Assembly (NCBI RefSeq): GCF_014905615.1
Contig: NZ_AQGU01000028.1
Coordinates: forward strand, 186,001-250,000
Direction of reading: 5' to 3'
Source: Pseudoalteromonas aliena SW19
GTDB taxonomy: Bacteria > Pseudomonadota > Gammaproteobacteria > Enterobacterales > Alteromonadaceae
Length of the DNA stretch: 64,000 nucleotides
Made by a program: the position numbers and the translations under genes. Shown here piece after piece: positions 18,071 through 28,012 of the stretch (positions are counted from its first letter, which is position 1; every line of letters starts with the position of its first letter). The notes under the pieces were generated by a model, which was not told the DNA's origin, did not search any database, and saw only the letters and a list, made by a program, of their open reading frames with translations.

Positions 18071-18340
18071 CTATTTCCATAAATCGGGATCGTTACTCTG
18101 AGGGCCTATATTTTTAATGACCTGAGAAAATCGATTAGCAAAAATACCGCAGTAGCCCCAACCGGCAAAAAATAATGCGGGGACTAAAATTACCACGCCA
18201 ATTATTTGTAAACTGTAATGGGTATAATACCCAATGCATATTAATATTACGGCTAGCACAAACAGTGCTAGGCCGCGAAAAAAGCGCGCTAAACTAAGCT
18301 TAGGATTGCTTCCTAAGCGGTAGATGAGTGGCTTTAGCAT
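18071..18340 (-). CDS. Small membrane protein downstream of nfuA
   Basis: An 89-residue protein with a basic amphipathic lead and two hydrophobic helices (about 24-43 and 46-66). It starts nine bases after the nfuA stop on the same strand, so it is likely co-transcribed. I do not recognise a family; nothing ties it directly to Fe-S assembly besides position. Confidence 0.72.
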   Translation of the reverse strand: MLKPLIYRLGSNPKLSLARFFRGLALFVLAVILICIGYYTHYSLQIIGVVILVPALFFAGWGYCGIFANRFSQVIKNIGPQSNDPDLWK

Positions 18341-18349
18341 TTATAGGGC

Positions 18350-18925
18350 TTAATAGTAAGAATGATCGCCTGCTTCGTGATCAGTGATATCGGCAACACC
18401 GGTTATCTCTTCAAACTTAGCTATCATTTCTTTTTCAATGCCCTCTTTTAGCGTTACGTCGATCATAGAACAACCGTTACAACCACCACCAAACTGAAGG
18501 ACAGCAATACCAGCTGCTGTAATCTCTACTAGGCTTACTTGGCCACCGTGGTTAGCCAGTTGCGGGTTTACTTCAGTTTCTAGCATATGTTGTACGCGTT
18601 CATTTAATGATGCGTCATCACCAATTTTACGAGCTTTAGCATTAGGTGCTTTTAGAGTCAGCTGGGTGCCCATTTTGTCAGTAACAAAATCAATTTCAGC
18701 TTCTTCTAAAAATGGAGCACTTTCTGCATCTACAACGGCATCAAAACCATTAAAATTTAGACGAATATCGCTGGCTTCAACAGCGTCTTCTGGACAATAA
18801 GACACACCACATTCCGCTTGTGATGAACCAGGGTTTACAACAAAAACACGAATATTGGTTTGTTGTGATTGATCTGCTAATAGTTTAGCAAAATGCGCTT
18901 GCGCTGTTTCGGAAATAGAAATCAT
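18350..18925 (-). CDS. nfuA: Fe-S biogenesis protein NfuA
   Basis: Carrier of 4Fe-4S clusters to target apoproteins, important under oxidative stress or iron limitation. The 191-residue protein has an N-terminal degenerate A-type domain ([18 protein letters not shown], lacking its full cysteine set) and a C-terminal Nfu domain with the cluster-binding CxxC in [18 protein letters not shown]. This length and two-domain layout match Escherichia coli NfuA. The gene faces comF/bioH across the M14 peptidase gene, partly preserving the E. coli neighbourhood bioH-gntX-nfuA. Confidence 0.96.
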   Translation of the reverse strand: MISISETAQAHFAKLLADQSQQTNIRVFVVNPGSSQAECGVSYCPEDAVEASDIRLNFNGFDAVVDAESAPFLEEAEIDFVTDKMGTQLTLKAPNAKARKIGDDASLNERVQHMLETEVNPQLANHGGQVSLVEITAAGIAVLQFGGGCNGCSMIDVTLKEGIEKEMIAKFEEITGVADITDHEAGDHSYY

Positions 18926-19074
18926 AAAAAACGGCTTTATACCTGACTAAATTACTCGGATACTGCATATCATACTCCGCTCATCGTGTTGCGGCTAGTG
19001 TTGAGCGTAAAAAGTTGGCATCTATTTTAAGCAGTGGTAGCGTGCGATTAACAAACATTTTTAGAGTGATTTAT

Positions 19075-21624
19075 ATGCGGTTCATGTTAGCAGTGATGAT
19101 GGTACTAGTTAGTTTTTCAAGTGTAGCTAAGCCACTTTCTTATTATTTTGAGCAAGATACACAATTTGATCCTACAATCCCAACGCCCGAAGAAGTACTT
19201 GGTTATCAAGTGGGGGAGTGGCATGTGAGGCACGATCAGTTAGTGCGCTATATGGAAGTACTTGCTGATAAAAGTGACCGTATAAATTTTGAAATCATTG
19301 GCCGTACGCATGAGCAACGTCCATTGGTTATGTTAACGATTACCGCAGCTAATCAGTTACCAAACATTGAACAAACTCGCCAAGCGCATCTGGCACGCTT
19401 GAGTAATAAAAGTAGTAAAACCAAAGATCAACCTGCTGTAGTGTGGATGGGTTATAGCGTACACGGCAATGAATCATCAGGGAGTAACGCTTCATTACTG
19501 GTGGCTTATTATTTAGCGGCAGCTCAAGGTGCTGAAATAGATCAGCTATTAAATAATACCGTTATTTTACTCGACCCTTCGCTTAACCCAGATGGCTTAG
19601 CGCGCTTTGCTAATTGGGCAAACAGTAATCGCGGGATGAACTTATCAAGTGACCCTAAAACTCGCGAACATGTTGAAAATTGGCCAAGTAGCCGGACCAA
19701 CCATTATTGGTTTGATTTAAATCGTGACTGGTTATTGCTGCAACATCCGGAGTCGCGAGCGCGTATTGCCAAGTTCCATCAGTGGAAGCCAAATATTTTA
19801 ACTGATTTTCATGAGATGGGCCCAAATAGTAGTTATTTTTTTCAGCCAGGTATTCCAAGTCGTAAACACCCAATAACACCGGATGAAAATGTGACTTTAA
19901 CGAAAGCAATTGCTAACTATCATGCAAAAACATTAGATGAAAACAACGCGCTTTATTTTACAGAAGAAAGTTTTGATGATTTTTATTACGGGAAAGGCTC
20001 AACCTATCCTGATGTAAATGGTGGAGTAGGCATTTTATTTGAACAAGCGAGTTCTCGTGGGCATATTCAAGAAACTATAAATGGCCCTTTAAGCTTTGCA
20101 TTTACTATTAAAAATCAGCTATTAACCAGCTTATCAACCTTTAACGCTGCTATTGATAACCGTCAAGCGCTGCTTGATTACCAAGCTAAGTTTTATAATC
20201 AGGCTAACGATTTAGCCAATGATGAAAACTATGAAGGCTATGTTGTTGAAGGTGCAAGCGACAACACCCGTATTAAGCACTTTTTAGAGCTCTTAAAGCA
20301 ACATCAAATTAATGCTTACCCGCTTACTAAACCACTAAAAGCAAATGGTAAAATTTTTACGACTAATAGTTACTTTGTACCATTAGCGCAGCCGCAATAC
20401 CGCTTAGTAAAAGCTATTTTTAGTGAACAAAAAAACTTTGCAGATAACACATTCTATGATGTTTCGGGTTGGACTCTAGCGCACGCATTTAATTTGCCAT
20501 TCACTAGAGCTAAAAGTAATTGGGGTTTAAATATTGCAGATGCAGCTTGGAATAACTCGTTAGAAACATCTTTTTCTGAATTAAAAAATGGTTATGCCTT
20601 TGCTTTTGCATGGGATGATTATTTAGCCCCTAAAATGCTAAATAGTTTACTTCAGCAAGGTATTAAAGCTCGTGTAGCTCTTAGTTCGTTAACTGCTAAA
20701 TCAACATCGGGAGAGGTAAGCTTTGAACCTGGCAGTATTATTATACCTACAGGGTTACAAACAAATATCAACTGGGTTGCTCAGCTTAATAAAGCGCAAA
20801 ATGAGTTTGGTATTGCAATTAAGCCAATTACTTCAGGTTTAACAAGTAAGGGGGCCGATTTAGGTTCACGCTCAATGGCTGTTGTTAGTGCTCCAAAAGT
20901 ACTGCTTATTGGCGGGCAAGGCGCGAGCCAGTACGAAATAGGAGAAGTGTGGTATTACCTAGATCGCTTTGTTGGCGTCGCGCCTACAATTGTTGAAATG
21001 AACCGCTTAGGCTCTCTTGAATTAAGTAACTATAGTCATATTGTACTTGCTCATGGCAATTACAGCAATTTATCTGACGCTGACAAAGTGGCAATTAAAA
21101 GCTGGGTAAGAAAAGGTGGCGTTATTTGGGGTCATAAAGGTGGCGCTAAATTTTTAGCCGATCAGCAGTTGCTTAAAGCGAGCTATTTATCACGACAAGA
21201 TGTAGCCAGCGCATTTAAGACGACAGGTTTAAGTTATGGCGATAAAGATCATTTAGCTGGGCGTCAGCGCATTGCAGGTGCTATTTTTAATACTAATATA
21301 GATTTAACTCATCCGCTTACATTTTCACTTAAGCGCAATACATTGCCCGTATTCAAAAACAGTACCTGGTTGCTAGAAGCTTCCGATGCGCCGTTCGTAA
21401 ATGTACTTACCTATACTAAAACCCCATTGTTAGCGGGTTTTGCCGATGCTGTTAATGTTGAGCAAGTTGCTGGCGGAGCTGGTTTAATTGCTCATTCATA
21501 CGGGCGAGGCACAGTGATAGGTATGACCGACGACCCTGTATTCAGAGGTTACTGGTATGGAACTAGTCGACTACTAAGTAACGCTTTATTTTTTGGTCAT
21601 ACGTTTCGTGCAAATGGCGAATAA
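19075..21624 (+). CDS. Large secreted M14-family zinc carboxypeptidase
   Basis: An 849-residue exported protein with signal peptide MRFMLAVMMVLVSFSSVAK. The M14 zinc motif is VHGNESSG (His and Glu ligands) with a later DFHEMGPNS providing the third ligand region; FEQASSRG likely carries the catalytic glutamate. The C-terminal 400 residues are not part of the minimal peptidase and include a glutamine-amidotransferase-like segment (VLLIGGQGASQYEIG ... HGNYSNL), as in other large M14 proteins of marine bacteria. An in-frame upstream start at 19015 would add 20 residues before the signal peptide and is rejected. Confidence 0.9.
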   Translation: MRFMLAVMMVLVSFSSVAKPLSYYFEQDTQFDPTIPTPEEVLGYQVGEWHVRHDQLVRYMEVLADKSDRINFEIIGRTHEQRPLVMLTITAANQLPNIEQTRQAHLARLSNKSSKTKDQPAVVWMGYSVHGNESSGSNASLLVAYYLAAAQGAEIDQLLNNTVILLDPSLNPDGLARFANWANSNRGMNLSSDPKTREHVENWPSSRTNHYWFDLNRDWLLLQHPESRARIAKFHQWKPNILTDFHEMGPNSSYFFQPGIPSRKHPITPDENVTLTKAIANYHAKTLDENNALYFTEESFDDFYYGKGSTYPDVNGGVGILFEQASSRGHIQETINGPLSFAFTIKNQLLTSLSTFNAAIDNRQALLDYQAKFYNQANDLANDENYEGYVVEGASDNTRIKHFLELLKQHQINAYPLTKPLKANGKIFTTNSYFVPLAQPQYRLVKAIFSEQKNFADNTFYDVSGWTLAHAFNLPFTRAKSNWGLNIADAAWNNSLETSFSELKNGYAFAFAWDDYLAPKMLNSLLQQGIKARVALSSLTAKSTSGEVSFEPGSIIIPTGLQTNINWVAQLNKAQNEFGIAIKPITSGLTSKGADLGSRSMAVVSAPKVLLIGGQGASQYEIGEVWYYLDRFVGVAPTIVEMNRLGSLELSNYSHIVLAHGNYSNLSDADKVAIKSWVRKGGVIWGHKGGAKFLADQQLLKASYLSRQDVASAFKTTGLSYGDKDHLAGRQRIAGAIFNTNIDLTHPLTFSLKRNTLPVFKNSTWLLEASDAPFVNVLTYTKTPLLAGFADAVNVEQVAGGAGLIAHSYGRGTVIGMTDDPVFRGYWYGTSRLLSNALFFGHTFRANGE

Positions 21625-21637
21625 TACTTTTTAATAA

Positions 21638-22330
21638 TTAAATAGGCGTTAAGCAAGTTGTAAAAGCCCACACTTGTTTAGCGCCTGCTTGTTTTAGTGT
21701 ATTAGTTGCTGCGTTTAATGTTGCACCTGTTGTCATTACATCATCAATAATAGCGACTGTTTTACCGCTGATATCCGCTGTACAAATAAACGCATCTTTT
21801 AAGTTTTTAATGCGTTTTGCTTTTGATAGCTCTGATTGCGCTTGGGTTTTTTTACTGCGAATAAGTACGTTACTCAATGGCGCGTAATTAGCTAAGCATG
21901 GATGCCATACTTGGCTTACTTGATTAAATCCACGATTTAAAAAGCGGCTTGTGTGTAGCGGTAAAATTATAAACATATCGGGTAATAAAGGGTGATGATC
22001 AAAAAAATGTATCAGTTGCTTTTTAATAACTTGTCGCAGTGCCTTTTTATAATAAATTTGATTATTAAATTTAAGTTGTTTAAGCCACAGCTCAAACGGA
22101 GATTGATAAAATGCACATGCGAATAATTTATCGAATTCGCAATTAGGAAACATCTGTGCAATATCAGGGCGATTGAGTAAATTAGCGTGGATACTTAGAT
22201 CAAACAATGGTAAGTCTGCTAAGCAGCAATCACACAACCCTAAATGTGCATTAATAATGTTTTCACACTGCACACAAGAGGAGGGAAACAGCCAGTCAAA
22301 AATAGTATTCGTCATTGCTTTAAACCACAC
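21638..22330 (-). CDS. comF: ComF/GntX-family phosphoribosyltransferase-like protein
   Basis: A 230-residue protein with an N-terminal zinc-finger-like cysteine set (SSCVQCENI ... LCDCCLADLP) and a C-terminal phosphoribosyltransferase fold with the PRPP motif VAIIDDVMTTGATLNA. Family members (ComF, GntX) take part in DNA uptake or DNA use; catalytic activity has generally not been shown. It is divergent from bioH, the same arrangement as gntX/bioH in Escherichia coli. The GTG at 22330 has AAGGTGA upstream; an ATG at 22315 is an alternative. Confidence 0.92.
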   Translation of the reverse strand: MWFKAMTNTIFDWLFPSSCVQCENIINAHLGLCDCCLADLPLFDLSIHANLLNRPDIAQMFPNCEFDKLFACAFYQSPFELWLKQLKFNNQIYYKKALRQVIKKQLIHFFDHHPLLPDMFIILPLHTSRFLNRGFNQVSQVWHPCLANYAPLSNVLIRSKKTQAQSELSKAKRIKNLKDAFICTADISGKTVAIIDDVMTTGATLNAATNTLKQAGAKQVWAFTTCLTPI

Positions 22331-22389
22331 ATTGCAATCACCTTCCTAATCGTTATTATGAGCTTAAGTCTGGTTAAGGTTATGCGAAT

Positions 22390-23127
22390 ATGCAAAACGA
22401 GTTAGTATTATTACATGGTTGGGGAATGAACCAGGGGGTGTGGCAGTTGATCCAGCCAGAACTTGAGTTTTTATATTCAGGGGGTGTACGCAGCCTTGAT
22501 TTACCCGGATTTGGCAACAGCGCTACTTGCCCAAGCCCTTATACATTGCACGATGCTGCAGCACTTTTAAGTGAAGAACTAAAGCCACAATCAATTTTAA
22601 TGGGTTGGTCATTAGGTGGCTTATTTGCTTTATACATTGCTAAGCATTGGCCTGACAAAGTATCGAAAATAATATTAGTGGCATCAACACCATTTTTTGC
22701 AGAACAAGCACATTGGCCTGGTATTAAAGCTAATGTGCTGGATCAATTTAAAGAGCAGTTAGTTAATCACCGAGAAAAAACCATAGAGCGCTTTTTAGCT
22801 ATTCAAGCTATGGGAAGTGAGTCAGCACGGGAAGATATAAAGCAACTCAAGCAATTACTAAATAGGTACAGCGCTCCTAATGCTGAAGCGCTTATTGCTG
22901 GTTTAGATATTTTGCAAAACGAAGACTTACGTGACTTATTCACTCGTTGTCCGGTTTCTATTAAAGCAATATTTGGGCGTTTAGATGCACTAGTGCCGTA
23001 TCGAGCGATCGCAGAAATGTTAGTACTAAATCCTGAGTTTGAATACGAAGTACTCGATAAAGCATCACATGCCCCATTTATTTCTCATAAAAAAGAATTT
23101 TTATCTATTGCTAAATCAATGCTTTAA
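22390..23127 (+). CDS. bioH: Pimeloyl-ACP methyl ester esterase BioH
   Basis: Alpha/beta hydrolase that removes the methyl group from pimeloyl-ACP methyl ester, releasing the biotin precursor. The 245-residue protein has LLHGWGMNQGVW (oxyanion loop), the nucleophile elbow MGWSLGGLFAL, an Asp in FGRLDALVP and the catalytic His in KASHAPFIS. Length and motifs match BioH. The other biotin genes are elsewhere, as is usual in gammaproteobacteria. Confidence 0.94.
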   Translation: MQNELVLLHGWGMNQGVWQLIQPELEFLYSGGVRSLDLPGFGNSATCPSPYTLHDAAALLSEELKPQSILMGWSLGGLFALYIAKHWPDKVSKIILVASTPFFAEQAHWPGIKANVLDQFKEQLVNHREKTIERFLAIQAMGSESAREDIKQLKQLLNRYSAPNAEALIAGLDILQNEDLRDLFTRCPVSIKAIFGRLDALVPYRAIAEMLVLNPEFEYEVLDKASHAPFISHKKEFLSIAKSML

Positions 23128-23217
23128 AATTGAACTAAAAATAGCACCGTTTAAAGCTTTATTTTGTGCATAACCTGAGCGATAATTAGACAATGTTTAT
23201 TTGGTGGAGGTTTTAAT

Positions 23218-23526
23218 ATGCCAATCGGATCTGTATTTAATAACGGTGTTGAAGGGTTTAATCGTGCTAGCCAAGGTGTTGAAAAAGCCAGTGCTGAGAT
23301 TAATCGAGCCACTATTGAACAGCAAGACGATGCGCAACTAGCGCAGCAGCGTCAGCTTACTGCAGCACGTCCTGAAGAAGCCATAACAGCTCCAGTAGCA
23401 CAGCCAGCTCGTATTGATGAAGCACTCGTTAACTTAAAAGTTGAGGAGTTTAACGCTAAAGCGAATACGCAATCAATTCAAACGGCTGATGATGTACTGG
23501 GTACATTAATTGACATTAAAGTTTAG
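23218..23526 (+). CDS. Small hypothetical protein paired with SprA-like metalloprotease
   Basis: A 102-residue hydrophilic, Ala/Gln/Glu-rich protein, preceded by a good GGAGG site. It has no signal peptide and no cysteine; the central part (about 25-60) is likely helical or disordered and the end DDVLGTLIDIKV may be a short strand. Three bases separate it from the next gene, so the two are probably one transcript. I do not recognise its family. Confidence 0.8.
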   Translation: MPIGSVFNNGVEGFNRASQGVEKASAEINRATIEQQDDAQLAQQRQLTAARPEEAITAPVAQPARIDEALVNLKVEEFNAKANTQSIQTADDVLGTLIDIKV

Positions 23527-23529
23527 TTT

Positions 23530-24384
23530 ATGAATATTGTCACGCCATTTCCGTCTATCAATATAAACACTGCAAATGTTTATACGGAAACCGCACGGCG
23601 TGACAACCAACTGCGAGAAGTTATACCTGCCCCTGCATCAAATAGTGCGAGTAATACAGAAACCAAAGCGCAAAGTGACGCTGAAAAAGCAAAGCTACCT
23701 GGCGGAAGTGATGGTGCAACGTATGACGCAACCGGAAAAGTTATAGACGAAAAATCAGTTCAGCAACGTGATGGAAACTCTGAGAACCCTGATGGCTCCG
23801 AGCAAGAAAGCGATTCAAGTGAGCAAAAAGAATCTGAGCAAGAAGAGCAGCAGTTAGAGCAAGAACAATTACAAATTAAAGAACTTAAGGCTCGAGATAC
23901 AGAGGTAAGAATACACGAGCAAGCACATGCGTCTGTTGGCGGCCAGTATGCTGGCTCACCAAGTTATGAATATCAACGTGGTCCCGATGGCTCTAACTAC
24001 GCCGTTGGCGGGGAAGTGCAAATAGATGTATCAGAAATACCCGGCGATCCACAGGCGACTATTGATAAAATGCAGACGGTGCGCGCAGCAGCGCTTGCGC
24101 CTGCAGAGCCTTCAGGAGCTGATCGTTCAATTGCCGCAGACGCTACGCAAAAGTTAGCAGCAGCCCAAGCAGAACTTGCACAACCCAAAAGTGAAAATGA
24201 CGAAAAAACAAAAAATATAGCAAAGGCTTCATTTTCTAGTAATGAGAATAACGACGCTGAAATAACCAAAAGTGATGAGCCTACTCGCAATGTAGATGTT
24301 GAAGCACGTGCAGGGCGTATTGCAAGCTTTTATCAAATGGCCACTTCTCCCGCGAGTCAAAGTAGTTTTTCAGCGTTAAGTTAA
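23530..24384 (+). CDS. Putative SprA-related zinc metalloprotease
   Basis: A 284-residue protein with a long acidic Glu/Gln/Ser-rich, coiled-coil-like region (about 60-120) followed by a conserved domain containing HEQAH (an HExxH zinc motif) in TEVRIHEQAHASVGGQYAG, then YAVGGEVQIDVSEIPGDPQ and a helical end with MQTVRAAALAPAEPSGADR. This matches what I know of the SprA-related family of putative metalloproteases, whose substrates are not established. No signal peptide. The C-terminal 70 residues are low complexity. A hairpin terminator follows. Confidence 0.85.
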   Translation: MNIVTPFPSININTANVYTETARRDNQLREVIPAPASNSASNTETKAQSDAEKAKLPGGSDGATYDATGKVIDEKSVQQRDGNSENPDGSEQESDSSEQKESEQEEQQLEQEQLQIKELKARDTEVRIHEQAHASVGGQYAGSPSYEYQRGPDGSNYAVGGEVQIDVSEIPGDPQATIDKMQTVRAAALAPAEPSGADRSIAADATQKLAAAQAELAQPKSENDEKTKNIAKASFSSNENNDAEITKSDEPTRNVDVEARAGRIASFYQMATSPASQSSFSALS

Positions 24385-24404
24385 TAATTTCGTAAAAGTA
24401 ACCA

Positions 24405-24431
24405 CAAAAAAACCGCTTACGCGGTTTTTTT
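24405..24431. terminator. Bidirectional terminator between SprA-like gene and tex
   Basis: AAACCGC and GCGGTTT arms with a TTAC loop, flanked by a run of A on the left and T on the right, so it can work for both converging transcripts. Confidence 0.9.
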
Positions 24432-24464
24432 CGTTTTAGTAATAATTCATCAGTAGTACGAGTA

Positions 24465-26789
24465 TTATTTTTTCACTTTAGCGTTAGCAAATGCATCAGC
24501 AAACGCATTTCCCATTAAGGCGTTACCGTTATCACGTTTTGTCTTGGCAGCTCGAGGTTGTGAATTATTAGTGCGTGTTTGTGGCTTTTGCGAAGCTGTT
24601 GGTTTACTGCTGCTAGTATCAATGTCGTCATCTAAGCGCATAGTAAAGCTTATACGCTTACGAGAAGCATCAACTTCGACTACTTTAACTTTTACAATAT
24701 CGCCAGCTTTAACTACTTCACGCGGATCGGATATAAATTTATTAGTAATTGCTGAAATATGCACTAAACCATCTTGATGAACACCTACATCAACAAATGC
24801 ACCAAAATTGGCAACGTTAGAAACGACACCTTCCAAAATCATACCTGGCTTTAGATCGCTAATTTTTTCAACGCCAGCTTTAAACTCAGCTGTTTTGAAT
24901 TCAGGGCGAGGATCTCGACCTGGCTTATCAAGTTCAGTAATAATATCGGTAACCGTTGGTAGACCAAATTTTTCGTTAGTGTAATCGTTGGCTGCAAGTT
25001 TTTTTAAAAAATCACTATTGCCGATTAAGCTATTTACATCAACACTATTATGCTCACAAATACGCTTAACAATTGGGTAAGCTTCAGGGTGTACTGATGA
25101 GTTATCTAGCGGATCGCTACCATTATTAATACGTAAAAAACCTGCGGCTTGTTCAAATGCTTTTGGCCCTAAACGCTCTACTTTTTTAAGCTCACTACGT
25201 TTAGTAAATGAACCGTTAGTATCACGATAATTTACAATATTCTGCGCTAAGGTTTTGTTTAAACCAGAAACGCGTGTAAGCAATGGTATAGACGCCATAT
25301 TTAAATCTACGCCAACTGAGTTTACACAATCTTCTACAACAGAAATAAGGCTTTGCCCTAATTGGCTTTGCGATACATCGTGCTGGTACTGACCCACACC
25401 AATTGATTTAGGTTCAATTTTAACAAGCTCTGCAAGTGGATCTTGTAGACGACGCGCAATAGAGACAGCCCCTCGTAAAGAAACGTCTAAATCAGGAAAT
25501 TCATTAGCGGCAAATTCAGAGGCTGAATATACCGATGCACCGGCTTCGCTCACCATAATTTTATTAAGTTTAAGTTCTGTGTTTGCTTTCATCAGCTCAG
25601 CAACTAGCTTATCGGACTCGCGTGATGCAGTGCCGTTACCAATTGCAATTAACTCGACCTTATGTTGGCGACAAAGTTGCTCTAACGTACGCAACGATTT
25701 ATCCCAGTGGTTTTGCGGTGCATGCGGGAAAATAGTTTGTGTGGTGAGTAGCTTACCTGTGCTATCTACAATCGCAATTTTACAACCAGTACGCAGGCCT
25801 GGATCAAGTCCAAGCGTAGTGCGTGGACCTGCAGGGGCTGCCATAAGTAAATCTTTTAAGTTTTTAGCAAATACATCAATTGCGCCAGTTTCGGCTTTTT
25901 CACGCATAGCTGCAAAAAATTCATTTTCTAGGTGCAACCCTAACTTAACTTTCCATGCCCATTGGACAACGCTTAAAAGCCAAGGACTTGCCGCTTTATA
26001 TTTAATATCTAAACGGTAATGCTCTGCAATCATGTTAGCGCATAATTGAGCTGGGTTTTCAGCACTCGGCTCAGGGTTAACATTTAGCTGTAGTATGCCT
26101 TCATTGCGAGCTCTGAGCATTGCAAGCGCACGGTGTGAAGGAACTTTTTTTAGAAGTTCTTGGTGCTCAAAGTAGTCGCGATATTTTGCACCAGCTTGTT
26201 CTTGGCCTTTGACGAGCGTGCTCTCAATCGCCCCATTTTGGCTAATATGGCTTCTAAATTTAGCGAGTAGCTTAGCGTCTTCCGCAAAGCGTTCCATTAA
26301 AATAAATTTAGCACCATCGAGGACTGCTTTTATATCAGCAAAGCTTTTCTCTGCATTGATAAATTGCTCAGCTTGTTGCTCAGGATCTAGATTAGGGTTT
26401 TTAAAAAGCGCATCGGCAAGTGGCTCTAAACCAGCTTCAATTGCTATTTGGCCTTTAGTGCGTCGCTTTGCTTTATATGGGAGATATAAATCTTCAAGCT
26501 CAGTTTTACTTTGGGCAGTAGTAATATCAGCCTTTAGCTCAGCGGTTAATTTATTTTGAGATTCGATAGTTGATAAAATAAAGCTACGGCGTTCTTCAAG
26601 TTCACGTAGGTAGGATAAACGCTGCTCTAAAAGGCGCAATTGGGTGTCATCTAAACCACCGGTTACTTCTTTTCGGTAACGGGCAATAAAAGGAACTGTC
26701 GCGCCTTCATCAAGTAACTTTGTTGCAGCAACAACTTGGTGTTGCTGTGCATTTAGCTCACCGGCTAAACGTGCAGAGATATCGCTCAT
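24465..26789 (-). CDS. tex: Tex-family RNA-binding transcription accessory protein
   Basis: A 774-residue S1-domain nucleic-acid-binding protein. Order of domains: N-terminal helical Tex region with [21 protein letters not shown], a YqgF/RNase-H-like fold ([21 protein letters not shown]), helix-hairpin-helix segments ([18 protein letters not shown]), and a C-terminal S1 domain ([21 protein letters not shown]). The tail is rich in Ser/Gln/Lys. Length and motif order match Tex, a conserved protein affecting transcription and toxin expression in other species. Confidence 0.96.
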   Translation of the reverse strand: MSDISARLAGELNAQQHQVVAATKLLDEGATVPFIARYRKEVTGGLDDTQLRLLEQRLSYLRELEERRSFILSTIESQNKLTAELKADITTAQSKTELEDLYLPYKAKRRTKGQIAIEAGLEPLADALFKNPNLDPEQQAEQFINAEKSFADIKAVLDGAKFILMERFAEDAKLLAKFRSHISQNGAIESTLVKGQEQAGAKYRDYFEHQELLKKVPSHRALAMLRARNEGILQLNVNPEPSAENPAQLCANMIAEHYRLDIKYKAASPWLLSVVQWAWKVKLGLHLENEFFAAMREKAETGAIDVFAKNLKDLLMAAPAGPRTTLGLDPGLRTGCKIAIVDSTGKLLTTQTIFPHAPQNHWDKSLRTLEQLCRQHKVELIAIGNGTASRESDKLVAELMKANTELKLNKIMVSEAGASVYSASEFAANEFPDLDVSLRGAVSIARRLQDPLAELVKIEPKSIGVGQYQHDVSQSQLGQSLISVVEDCVNSVGVDLNMASIPLLTRVSGLNKTLAQNIVNYRDTNGSFTKRSELKKVERLGPKAFEQAAGFLRINNGSDPLDNSSVHPEAYPIVKRICEHNSVDVNSLIGNSDFLKKLAANDYTNEKFGLPTVTDIITELDKPGRDPRPEFKTAEFKAGVEKISDLKPGMILEGVVSNVANFGAFVDVGVHQDGLVHISAITNKFISDPREVVKAGDIVKVKVVEVDASRKRISFTMRLDDDIDTSSSKPTASQKPQTRTNNSQPRAAKTKRDNGNALMGNAFADAFANAKVKK

Positions 26790-26886
26790 GCAAAAACCTT
26801 TTTAAACAAAAATAAGACCAGCTAACGTAGTTAACTGGTACGGCTAATTGCTTGAATAATATCACAGGAGGTTGTAATAAAAAGCT

Positions 26887-26916
26887 CTTAAAGCAAGCTA
26901 TTTCACTTGCTTTAAG
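26887..26916 (-). terminator. Hairpin between CBS-domain gene and tex
   Basis: An 11-bp perfect stem, CTTAAAGCAAG and CTTGCTTTAAG, around an 8-base loop, downstream of the CBS-domain gene on the minus strand. An AAAAA run lies on the left, which becomes a U-run in the minus-strand transcript, though six bases away. Confidence 0.55.
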
Positions 26917-26957
26917 ATGGTTGGCTCGGGGGGAGTATTATGCTGTCAAAAGGACCC

Positions 26958-27539
26958 TTAGTGAGGGTGCTCTATGTTTTCTAATACTTCACTGAATGAG
27001 TGAGCAATAGGGCTAATATGCAGTGGAATATGCAATGTCTTAGCAATTTGACGAGCCGAGATTAAGCCGCAAATTTCGTTATTAGCTGTAGTAACTAATA
27101 AGAACATAACACCTTGATGTTCCATAGTTTGCAGCGCATCACCAATACATGAGTAGGTTAAGCTTTGCATGCTTACCCCCATCAACTGGCTGATTGGTGT
27201 CATTATATGGCGTAGACTAACTTCGCTACGGGGGGTATTTAAACGTTGGGCAATAATCGTAATTTTTGAGCTTTGCAAATCAGCGCTAGAAACAATGCCA
27301 ACCAATTTATGAGTATCATCAGTGACCAAAATAAAATCAGACTGTTGGGCATTAATTTGCTTAAGTGCCGACTCAATTGTTGTTTCGTGTTGTGCACGCA
27401 CAGGTATTTTTTGAGTAAAGCTGTTTACTACTTTTAGTGCTGGAGAGGTTAAATCAATTAATGGTTGCTCATCTACAAATGTGCTAGCAATAACGCCGTG
27501 AGAAATATTTTGAGTACGCAATTCTTTAAAGTTAGACAT
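26958..27539 (-). CDS. CBS-domain pair protein
   Basis: A cytoplasmic protein of 193 residues with two CBS motifs: the first around QQSDFILVTDDTHKLVGIVS, the second around QGVMFLLVTTANNEICGLIS. CBS pairs commonly bind adenine nucleotides. It has no other domain, so it may act as an energy sensor or regulator for an unknown partner. The ATG at 27539 starts MSNFKELR and follows AAGGTGA; the longer reading adds three residues. Confidence 0.85.
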   Translation of the reverse strand: MSNFKELRTQNISHGVIASTFVDEQPLIDLTSPALKVVNSFTQKIPVRAQHETTIESALKQINAQQSDFILVTDDTHKLVGIVSSADLQSSKITIIAQRLNTPRSEVSLRHIMTPISQLMGVSMQSLTYSCIGDALQTMEHQGVMFLLVTTANNEICGLISARQIAKTLHIPLHISPIAHSFSEVLENIEHPH

Positions 27540-27589
27540 AATAGTCACCTTATTAGTTATAAAATTTAATCAATATTTAAAACAATGAG

Positions 27590-27901
27590 TTAAATTGAAT
27601 AGCTAGGTGGTCCACGCTGATAAGCCGTGCTAAAAGGTCTGTCTAAAATTGAACTCTCGTAAAACGAGTGCGTGTCTTTAGGGAGTGGTTGAGGCGCCTT
27701 AAAGGAAGTAACATTAACGAAAGAATCTGCGTCAAGGTCTAGGTTTACTTGGTCAGGAACATCACAAGCAATAAAATGATTAGAGGTTGTTACATGATCT
27801 AAATTAGCTTCGGTAGCGTTGGCGTGCAGCGTTAAGCTTACACCCATTAAAAGTGCAAACAATACGGCATTACTTAATATGCGCTGTACTACGTTTGACA
27901 T
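27590..27901 (-). CDS. Small exported hypothetical protein
   Basis: A 103-residue protein beginning MSNVVQRILSNAVLFALLMG with a signal peptide probably cut after HANA. The mature part is about 75 residues with a single cysteine (FIACDVPD) and many acidic and aromatic residues; it ends GPPSYSI. I do not recognise a family. The CBS-domain gene follows on the same strand after some 50 bases; co-transcription is possible. Confidence 0.65.
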   Translation of the reverse strand: MSNVVQRILSNAVLFALLMGVSLTLHANATEANLDHVTTSNHFIACDVPDQVNLDLDADSFVNVTSFKAPQPLPKDTHSFYESSILDRPFSTAYQRGPPSYSI

Positions 27902-28012
27902 AACGACGACCTTAACTAATCTCAAATTAAAACATCAGAATTTGAGTAAATTCATTTATAGCTTATTGGTATAATTTAAACAATCAAAAGTTAACATGAT
28001 CTGAATCAAAAC

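Noticed and set aside
24544..24777. Plus-strand frame opposite the Tex S1 domain
   Set aside because: Shadow of a well-supported gene.
25579..26019. A 146-codon plus-strand frame opposite tex
   Set aside because: Antisense to the conserved YqgF and helical regions of Tex; composition is that of an out-of-frame shadow.
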